A stretch of DNA of 5,678 nt from an uncultured Campylobacter sp. (GTDB lineage: Bacteria > Campylobacterota > Campylobacteria > Campylobacterales > Campylobacteraceae). Both the position numbers and the translations under genes were made by a program. Shown piece after piece: positions 1-4,840 of this stretch. The notes beneath the pieces are model-generated. The model was not told the DNA's origin. It worked only from the letters and a program-made list of their open reading frames with translations, and searched no databases. Every line of letters begins with the position of its first letter. The stretch's first letter is position 1. The stretch is taken from NCBI RefSeq assembly GCF_938040115.1, contig NZ_CALHXD010000297.1:1-5678 (forward strand). Direction: 5' to 3'.

Positions 1-264
1 GACTGGGCAAAGAAAAATCACGCGGAAATTTACGAGTGCCTAACCGGTAAAAAGCTAGAAGACGAAAAAGCAAAGAAAAAGCCGAAAAAAGCCGAAAATA
101 ACGCTACTAAAAACGTTCAAACCGAGCAAAACCCTACAAGCGAGCAGCCTAAACAAACGCAGCCGCAAACTCCGCCGCCAGCACCGATGGAGTCGCAAGG
201 AAACGGCCCCGTAAATTTAAGGGAGCTTGGAGTCGAGTTTGGCAAGGATTTTGGCGACAAATAA
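1..264 (+). CDS. C-terminal end of an unidentified protein (5' truncated by window edge)
   Basis: Frame 1 is open from the first base to a TAA at 262-264 and gives 87 residues; the start lies outside the window. The visible part begins with a short ordinary stretch (DWAKKNHAEIYECLTGKKLE), then a lysine/alanine-rich run around residues 21-35. A Gln/Thr/Pro-rich linker follows at about residues 38-65, including a TPPPAP run, and the protein ends in a short tail (VNLRELGVEFGKDFGDK). The low-complexity linker between a preceding domain and a short terminal motif suggests a flexible tether, but I recognise no family and assign no function. It lies 45 bases upstream of thiD on the same strand with no obvious terminator between, so it may be co-transcribed with the thi genes. 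Codon use looks like thiD/thiE. Confidence 0.8.
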   Translation, partial: DWAKKNHAEIYECLTGKKLEDEKAKKKPKKAENNATKNVQTEQNPTSEQPKQTQPQTPPPAPMESQGNGPVNLRELGVEFGKDFGDK

Positions 265-309
265 ATTCGCCCAAAGACAAATTTAACAAAAACCGCTCAA
301 GGTAAAACA

Positions 310-1092
310 ATGAAAAATCCTAAAAAAAATATCCTAATCATCGCAGGCAGCGACAGCATCGGGGGTGCCGGCGTGCAAGCCGATATAAAAACCTGCGAGG
401 CCTACGGCTGCTACAGCGCGACCGCTATCACGGCTCTAACCGCGCAAAATACGAGCGGCGTGAGTGCAGTAATGCCCGTAACGCCCGAGTTTTTAAACGC
501 GCAGCTAGAAGCAGTCTGCGCCGAGCTAAAATTTGACGCCGTAAAGATCGGCATGCTCTTTAACGAACAGCTCATAGCCTGCGTCAAAGCCTGGCTGAAG
601 CAAAACCGCAGCATAAGCGCCGTGATAGACCCCGTCTGCGTGGCAAAATCAGGTGCCAAACTCCTGCAAGAGGGCGCCATAAACGCACTAAAAGAGCTTT
701 TGAGCCTAGCTCGCGTCGCGACGCCAAATTTAGACGAAGCGCGCACTTTAGGGTTAAATTTTGACGGCGAGCGGTTAAATTTGGGTGCGGATCTGCCCTG
801 CGACGTCGTGCTAAAACGCACGCGAGCGAGCGAGATTTGCGAGGACACGCTTTATAAAAAAAGCGGCGAGATCGTTAAATTCGGCGAGCCGCTAGAACGT
901 CCCACAATCATGCACGGCGCTGGTTGTAGCTTCGCCACGGCTATCGCCTGCGCCCTAGCGTGCGGGGCAGACGAGATTACGGCGATCAGTCGCGCCAAAG
1001 CCTTCGTCGCAAACGCGATCAAAAACGCCCACGGCTCAAATTTCGGCGTGCGGCTGCTAGATCACAAAGCCGCAGGCGCAAACCGTGGCTAA
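310..1092 (+). CDS. thiD: Hydroxymethylpyrimidine / phosphomethylpyrimidine kinase ThiD
   Basis: The 260-residue product has close to the usual ThiD length (about 265). ThiD phosphorylates 4-amino-5-hydroxymethyl-2-methylpyrimidine twice, giving the pyrophosphate used by ThiE; it is a cytosolic ribokinase-fold enzyme. Visible family motifs are the N-terminal substrate loop AGSDSIGGAGVQADIKT (residues 12-28), DPV (107-109), TPNLDEA (138-144) and the anion-hole/catalytic motif HGAGCS (202-207), where C206 matches the conserved Cys of the family's GTGC motif. The usual KGGH segment is not recognisable: the equivalent position reads VVLKRTRASE (167-176), and the stretch between TPN and it is short. 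The ATG at 310 is supported by AAGG at 299-302, seven bases upstream. The 3' end overlaps the GTG start of thiE by 8 bases, indicating translational coupling. Function is assigned from family motifs. Confidence 0.93.
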   Translation: MKNPKKNILIIAGSDSIGGAGVQADIKTCEAYGCYSATAITALTAQNTSGVSAVMPVTPEFLNAQLEAVCAELKFDAVKIGMLFNEQLIACVKAWLKQNRSISAVIDPVCVAKSGAKLLQEGAINALKELLSLARVATPNLDEARTLGLNFDGERLNLGADLPCDVVLKRTRASEICEDTLYKKSGEIVKFGEPLERPTIMHGAGCSFATAIACALACGADEITAISRAKAFVANAIKNAHGSNFGVRLLDHKAAGANRG

Positions 1093-1687
1093 AATTTACG
1101 CTATCACGGACGACGTCCTAACGCCAGAAAATAGCGTACTAGAGCAAACTCGCGAGCTGCTAGAGTGCGGAGTGAAATTTTTACAGTACCGCACTAAGCT
1201 TGAGCCCAAAAACGAGCGCGTAGCGACTACTCTAAAAGAGCTTTGCGAGCGCTACGGAGCGAGATTTATCGTAAACGACGACGTAAAATTTGCAGCCAAA
1301 ATAGGCGCAAACGCCGTACACATTGGCAAGGACGACGGCGGAGTAAAGACCGCTCGCAAGATTCTAGGCGAGGATGCATTTATCGGCGTTAGTTGCTATG
1401 ACGACTTAAATTTAGCCCTAAAAGCGCAGGACGAGGGTGCTTCATACGCAGCATTTGGCGCCGTGTTTGCGAGCCCGACCAAACCAAACGCCCCGCTTTG
1501 TAAATTTGAAACGATAGTGCGCGCAAAGGAAATTTTACGTATCCCGGTTTGTGTGATCGGCGGCATAAACGCAGCAAATATCGCGCAAATCACCGCTCTA
1601 AATCCAGACTACATCGCCGTTATCTCAGCGCTCTACCGCCCCGCATCCATAAAAGAAAATTTGCGAAATTTGCAAGCGTTTTTGTAA
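1085..1687 (+). CDS. thiE: Thiamine-phosphate synthase ThiE
   Basis: The 200-residue product matches the usual size of this TIM-barrel enzyme, which joins HMP pyrophosphate to the thiazole phosphate to give thiamine phosphate in the cytosol. Visible motifs, with the common family form in brackets, are LQYRTK at 33-38 (LQLREK), FIVNDDVKFA at 61-70 (IINDRVDLA), GANAVHIGKDD at 74-84 (GADGVHLGQ-D), IGVSCYD at 100-106 (IGvSthd), AAFGAVFASPTKP at 122-134 (GPVFPTPTK) and the phosphate-binding IGGIN at 158-162. The R of the NDR motif is replaced by D66, an apparent lineage variation. The start is GTG at 1085, inside the end of thiD, with only a weak purine stretch upstream, so translation probably depends on coupling to thiD. 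No convincing intrinsic terminator follows the TAA at 1685-1687. The next genes on the right are convergent. Confidence 0.93.
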   Translation: MAKIYAITDDVLTPENSVLEQTRELLECGVKFLQYRTKLEPKNERVATTLKELCERYGARFIVNDDVKFAAKIGANAVHIGKDDGGVKTARKILGEDAFIGVSCYDDLNLALKAQDEGASYAAFGAVFASPTKPNAPLCKFETIVRAKEILRIPVCVIGGINAANIAQITALNPDYIAVISALYRPASIKENLRNLQAFL

Positions 1688-1871
1688 AAAAGCCCGCAAA
1701 TTTAGGCCCGCTTTATGTACAAGCAAGCAAAAGCGGCGATTTTCCCGCGCGTTAAGACGGCGCGCTCAGGCTTGATTACCCGGCCCGTCCAAGACACGGT
1801 AGATCAAAGCTCGTATTTGCAGGCTAAATTAAAGCCCGCGCGATGCTCCGACCAAATTTAAGCCAAGTTCG
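1688..1871. other. Intergenic region between thiE and the CRISPR array
   Basis: These 184 bases hold no gene I can support. Base composition resembles the thi genes rather than the phage side, so this is probably host chromosome. It contains a direct repeat of GCCCGC just after thiE (1692-1697 and 1706-1711) and short GC-rich inverted segments such as GCGCG/CGCGC (1747-1751 and 1761-1765), none followed by a T-run. If the array is transcribed on the + strand, as its TTTGAAAC repeat ends suggest, a leader should lie here. However, the stretch is not AT-rich as leaders usually are. A 31-codon minus-strand frame (1702-1797, GTG start) exists but is too short to call. Confidence 0.5.
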
Positions 1872-2096
1872 CAAAATTTGCTCCGATGGGGTTTGAAACG
1901 AGGTGCTAAAAGAGAGCGGCGAGCCTATCGACGGTGCAAAATTTACCCCATTGGGGTTTGAAACTCATCAAGCAATACTCTAACCCCCACCACAAGCAAG
2001 TGTAAATTTACCCCGTTGGGGTTTGAAACCGCATTGTTCTTTATCGTCAAAATAATCAGCGTGTTTGTGTAAATTTACCCCGTTGGGGTTTGAAAC
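1872..2096 (+). CRISPR. Short CRISPR array, four repeats and three complete spacers, no cas genes in window
   Basis: Four copies of a 28-29 nt repeat end at 1899, 1964, 2029 and 2096, giving periods of 65, 65 and 67. Copies 3 (2002-2029) and 4 (2069-2096) are identical. Over 28 positions copy 2 (1937-1964) differs at 3 and copy 1 (1872-1899) at 5; copies 1 and 2 also have one extra A in the 5' part. The repeat starts with the palindrome GTAAATTTAC, contains the hairpin ACCCC-GTT-GGGGT and ends in GGGGTTTGAAAC. This resembles Cas6-processed type I-B or type III repeats, in which the last eight bases become the crRNA 5' handle, so + strand transcription is favoured. Spacers are 1900-1935, 1965-2001 and 2030-2068, all unrelated in sequence to each other. 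Decay is concentrated at the left end, which usually marks the leader-distal end and conflicts with the handle-based orientation. The right end is interrupted by phage DNA. Confidence 0.9.
1965..2001 (+). other. CRISPR spacer 2, derived from an inovirus secretin gene
   Basis: Read on the + strand from its first base, the spacer encodes SSSNTLTPTTSK, identical over 12 of 12 residues to residues 306-317 of the secretin encoded at 3695-4840. At DNA level the matching segment (3890-3925, minus strand) agrees at only 22 of 36 positions. The differences are synonymous, including serine codons switched between TCN and AGY. A match at protein level with diverged codons indicates that the protospacer came from a related phage and not from this prophage itself. 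A crRNA from this spacer should therefore tolerate the resident secretin gene. Confidence 0.88.
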
Positions 2097-2265
2097 TATC
2101 GCTTAGCCACGATCTAACGTCGCTGGGTTTAATTTCCTCAATCTCTTTATCAAAAAAAAAGCTAAGCCTATTGTTTACTATTCCCTCGTTCTTGCAAAAG
2201 GTAGAAAATTTCCAACCGGCGCGGCCGAGCTTTAAATAAAGATCGGCATAGTATTTAAAATTCAT
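2056..2265 (-). pseudogene. Tyrosine integrase, N-terminal fragment cut at the CRISPR repeat boundary
   Basis: The frame begins with ATG at 2265, preceded by GAGG four bases upstream, and overlaps the 3' end of rep by 11 bases, as in a phage operon. Residues 1-56 look like the N-terminal SAM-like, DNA-binding domain of phage tyrosine recombinases: an arm YYADLYLKLGRAGWKFST, then GIVNNRLSFFFDKEIEEI and the typical KPSDVRSWLSD. Intact relatives run to several hundred residues with a catalytic R-H-R-Y domain, none of which is present. From codon 57 the frame enters CRISPR repeat 4 (2096 down to 2069), giving FKPQRGKFTQ and a few spacer-encoded residues before the stop. The product cannot recombine DNA. 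The family call rests on pattern recognition over 56 residues. The remaining part of the gene may lie at the far end of the prophage. Confidence 0.72.
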
Positions 2266-3589
2266 ATTCCCTCAATCCCCTCTCGATAAAATCCTCAATA
2301 TCAAGCGCGTTTAAGTCGTGTTTCTCATTTTTCTTGGTAAACGAATTTAGCCCCCGATCTAGCATTATGTTTTCGACGTAAGCTAAGTGCTGAATGTTGC
2401 AGTTTTTCTTATCGAGCTTTGAATAATAATTATATAGCTCATAATTTTTCATCCATAGAGGCGGTTTTTTGAATTCTTTTCGGTTTTTCATAGCTTCAAA
2501 TTTGATTTTTCGACCCTCGCGCACATACCAGGCATCAACCCAGGCATCAAGCTCAGGTTTTATGCTTTGAGAAGTTGTTTTTTGAGGGGGTTTCTTGCGA
2601 TCATAGCTATTTATAAGCCTATCGCAGGCATAATGTTCAAGCTTACCGTTATCATAAATGATAACTTCCTTACGCTCAGGAATATTTATATAAATATAAT
2701 CGCTAGCCTTATCCCACTCTAGCACGTTGTTATCGTCGTTTTTAAAGTTGTTTAAATGATAAAAGTCTTGCATTGTAGATATAAAATTTATCTTTCTATA
2801 TACCCACAAAGGGACATTACTACGAGACGTTAAAAATCGCCTTACCTTATGCTTTACATACCACGCGGCAAGATCGTCTAATTCTTCGGTATGATTAAAA
2901 TTTATGAAAGTCTTTTGAATATACTTCATCACGTAGCCAGCGGGATTATTAATACTCGTCTGAAAACCATTTGTTTCACCATTCGCTATCTGTTCGCGCG
3001 AAATAGCGTTAACGCGTAAATTTTGAGGAGCGTAAAAAATATCTTTATAGATTCGTCTCAAAAAATCAATAGTATGCCCCGGCACGAACAAAAGCGCATG
3101 AATATGCGGTACGCCGTCTTTTTTATGAGGCTCAAAGCACCTAATGTAAGACCTAGTGACGCCTTTAAAATGACGATTATAACGCATAATAAGCAAATTC
3201 CATTGATAATTTAATATGGCGCATAAATCGCCAATAGTAAGGGGAGCGCCTTGCTTAACCTTATATTTGACTTCGGTCGGCAAAAATTTCATATCTTTAT
3301 CCCTAAATTTGGAATAATCACCCAGAAGAGCGCCGCGAAAGCAACCATTTAGAGTGATAGTTAAAAATACCGGACGTTGCTCGTAATCTATCGCAAACGA
3401 GCCGAAAGTATTTACGCGGTTTGCCACCTCTGCGTAATACTTATGACTTAAATTTGCGGACATAGAAAAATCTAATAAGTTTCTAACCTCTCCGAGGTCA
3501 TTAACAAAGCTAAAACTTCGCATATAGGCTTTTTGATTTTCTAGCTTTTCTTGACATTGAATCCGGTCTAATTTAGATATTCCAAACAC
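2255..3589 (-). CDS. HUH rolling-circle replication initiator (phage Rep, gpA-like)
   Basis: The product is about 444 residues. It would nick the phage double-stranded form at the origin and stay covalently bound through a tyrosine. Motifs, numbered from the chosen start, are motif 1 FLTITLNG (75-82), the metal-binding HUH motif GVPHIHALLF (159-168, H162 and H164) and motif 3 GYVMKYIQKTF (218-228). Two tyrosines spaced by four (Y219, Y223) are the arrangement of the two-tyrosine gpA class (phiX174 A, P2 A) rather than the single-tyrosine plasmid class. The C-terminal ~200 residues are lysine-rich and unrecognised. A TTG at 3595 also opens the frame, but the GTG at 3589 lies six bases after AAGG (3596-3599), so I prefer it. 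The gene follows the secretin by about 105 bases and overlaps the integrase fragment at its 3' end. It is clearly AT-richer than the thi genes. Confidence 0.87.
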   Translation of the reverse strand: MFGISKLDRIQCQEKLENQKAYMRSFSFVNDLGEVRNLLDFSMSANLSHKYYAEVANRVNTFGSFAIDYEQRPVFLTITLNGCFRGALLGDYSKFRDKDMKFLPTEVKYKVKQGAPLTIGDLCAILNYQWNLLIMRYNRHFKGVTRSYIRCFEPHKKDGVPHIHALLFVPGHTIDFLRRIYKDIFYAPQNLRVNAISREQIANGETNGFQTSINNPAGYVMKYIQKTFINFNHTEELDDLAAWYVKHKVRRFLTSRSNVPLWVYRKINFISTMQDFYHLNNFKNDDNNVLEWDKASDYIYINIPERKEVIIYDNGKLEHYACDRLINSYDRKKPPQKTTSQSIKPELDAWVDAWYVREGRKIKFEAMKNRKEFKKPPLWMKNYELYNYYSKLDKKNCNIQHLAYVENIMLDRGLNSFTKKNEKHDLNALDIEDFIERGLREYEF

Positions 3590-3595
3590 GCCCAA

Positions 3596-3694
3596 CCTTA
3601 AAGGTAAGAGTTTTTTATTAGATTGACAAGGCGGTGCGTTACTTCGCGGGCGCTGCGCGCTCCGCTCAGTTTCCGCTCCGCTTGTATTATCTAT
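3596..3694. other. Rep-secretin intergenic region, candidate phage origin or packaging signal
   Basis: Between two AT-rich phage genes this stretch contains a sharply GC-rich core. GCGGGCGC (3646-3653) pairs across a TGC loop with GCGC-T-CCGC (3657-3665), an eight-base-pair stem with one bulge. CGCTCCGCT occurs twice, at 3658-3666 and 3674-3682, spaced 16 bases apart like a small iteron pair. CTTG steps resembling the nick context of gpA-class Reps occur on both strands: CTTGTATTAT at 3681-3690 (+) and CTTGTCAATCTAATAA at 3630-3615 (-). No T-run follows the hairpin on either strand, so a standard intrinsic terminator is unlikely. Placement directly upstream of rep fits an origin or a filamentous-phage packaging hairpin. 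This role is inferred, not demonstrated. Confidence 0.4.
3658..3682 (+). repeat. Two direct copies of CGCTCCGCT with 16-base spacing
   Basis: The copies are at 3658-3666 and 3674-3682. The first overlaps the right arm of the GC-rich hairpin. They may be binding sites for the Rep protein encoded just to the left; a role is inferred only from position and spacing. Confidence 0.45.
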
Positions 3695-4840
3695 TTAGAT
3701 CACTTGTATCGTTAAGGTTACGACGCTGCTTATATCTTGGTCTTGCTCCACCGAAAACAGATATTTTAAAATAAAAATATCCTTAAGAACGGGGATGCCG
3801 TTACGTTGTTTTACGGTGTTGGTCTTATTAATGCCTGAAAGCACCAAAACATCGCCGCGCCGTAAAGAATACGAGCTTTTTAGCTCTTTTTTAGACGTCG
3901 TGGGGGTTAGGGTGTTTGAGCTTGATAAAAGATCCTCGAGCACCAGATGCAAATCAAAATCCACGTGGTCTTTTAAAATCACGGGCTTAAGCGTGATTTT
4001 TAAGCCCACGTCCTTATACTCGTAAGAATTTTGAGTAGTGGTCTGCGTCGCAGACGTTTGAGAATTTTGCACTAAGTAAGGAATATTCTCGACGCTGCTA
4101 AAATAAACTTCGGTATGATTTTTAGCCGTCAAAAAAGGGCTGGATATAATCTTAGTCAGACCGTGGGTATCGAGGAAATTTAAGACGCCGAAAAATCCCT
4201 CGCTATCGTTTCTTACAACGTTTGAGTTCGTAGTGTAGGGCGAGGTGATAAGATTTATATAATAGGCTAAATCGCCGTGATTTAGCGGCTTAAGCAGGCT
4301 TTGAAGCTTGGTGCCGCGGTCTTTGATGTCTTTTAGGTTGGTTTCCGTGATGGTAAGCTTAAACTGCACCTGCTCGAGCTGCTTATCTATACTCTTTACA
4401 GCGTCTTTGATTTGATCGTAAATATGCTCGTCGGCTCGAAAAAAAATGGAATTAGAGGATTTAGAGTAGGTGGCCTTAATCTCGAAATTTGAGATTATAC
4501 GCTGCACGTCGTCTAAAACGTAATTGCTTAAATCGATACGGCGCAGATCAAGGCTAGGCAGCTTCTTATCCGTTACGTAATAAAAATTACCTTGCTTGTA
4601 AAGGTATAAGCCTTTTGACTCGAGCATCTTGCGGAACATATCAAGACTTAAATTTGTCTCTTGCTGAAAGATAAAATAGTAATAGCTGCCGTCGATGCTG
4701 TCGTCGGTAACTATAGTTATGTTATTAGACTTACTTGCAAGCTGGGCAAAGCTTGCAAGATCGGTATAGATCATCTCGGCTTTTAAAAAGCAACTATTTA
4801 AAAATACTAGGACCAGGAATATCTTTGCTAGATTTTTCAT
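3695..4840 (-). CDS. Filamentous-phage secretin (pIV-like outer-membrane export channel)
   Basis: The product has 381 residues. Residues 1-21 are a signal peptide (MKNLAKIF, hydrophobic core, LKA before E22). LNSC at 14-17 also loosely resembles a lipobox, so lipidation is possible but atypical. Residues ~22-90 look like an N0 domain, ~98-155 like an N1 ring domain, and 156-381 like the C-terminal secretin domain. The last shows ISSPFLTAKNHTEVYF...ENIPYLV (231-257), KDVGLKITLKPVI (276-288), GDVLVLSGINK (329-339) and GIPVLKDIFILKYLFS (348-363). Secretins assemble into an outer-membrane ring; with Zot/pI in the inner membrane this extrudes filamentous virions without lysis. The length is near that of coliphage pIV (about 400). 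ATG at 4840 has AAAGG (4849-4853) eight bases upstream, and the gene overlaps zot by 47 bases. The Ser/Thr-rich loop at residues 306-317 is matched by CRISPR spacer 2. Confidence 0.9.
   Translation of the reverse strand: MKNLAKIFLVLVFLNSCFLKAEMIYTDLASFAQLASKSNNITIVTDDSIDGSYYYFIFQQETNLSLDMFRKMLESKGLYLYKQGNFYYVTDKKLPSLDLRRIDLSNYVLDDVQRIISNFEIKATYSKSSNSIFFRADEHIYDQIKDAVKSIDKQLEQVQFKLTITETNLKDIKDRGTKLQSLLKPLNHGDLAYYINLITSPYTTNSNVVRNDSEGFFGVLNFLDTHGLTKIISSPFLTAKNHTEVYFSSVENIPYLVQNSQTSATQTTTQNSYEYKDVGLKITLKPVILKDHVDFDLHLVLEDLLSSSNTLTPTTSKKELKSSYSLRRGDVLVLSGINKTNTVKQRNGIPVLKDIFILKYLFSVEQDQDISSVVTLTIQVI

Noticed and set aside
1549..1755. 68-codon + strand frame running over the end of thiE
   Set aside because: It overlaps the conserved C-terminus of thiE in another frame and gives an Arg/Lys-rich, unconvincing protein. 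It is a shadow frame.
1702..1797. Minus-strand 31-codon frame (GTG start) containing IKPERAVLTRGKIAAFA
   Set aside because: It is too short, has a stop just upstream and no ribosome binding site. It may be a relic or chance frame in GC-rich intergenic DNA.
2097..2135. A normal fourth spacer followed by a further repeat
   Set aside because: No repeat occurs at the expected spacing near 2135. Integrase-like coding sequence continues to 2265, so this is treated as a phage junction.
3591..3630. Sigma-70-like promoter for rep (TTGTCA followed 17 bases later by TACCTT, minus strand)
   Set aside because: The -10 match is poor and would lie almost on top of the ribosome binding site. It is not supportable.
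3646..3665. GC-rich hairpin as an intrinsic terminator between secretin and rep
   Set aside because: There is no T-run after the stem on either strand. A replication or packaging role fits better.
3890..3925. The prophage secretin gene as a perfect self-target of spacer 2
   Set aside because: Only 22 of 36 bases match although the peptide is identical, too diverged for efficient DNA targeting.
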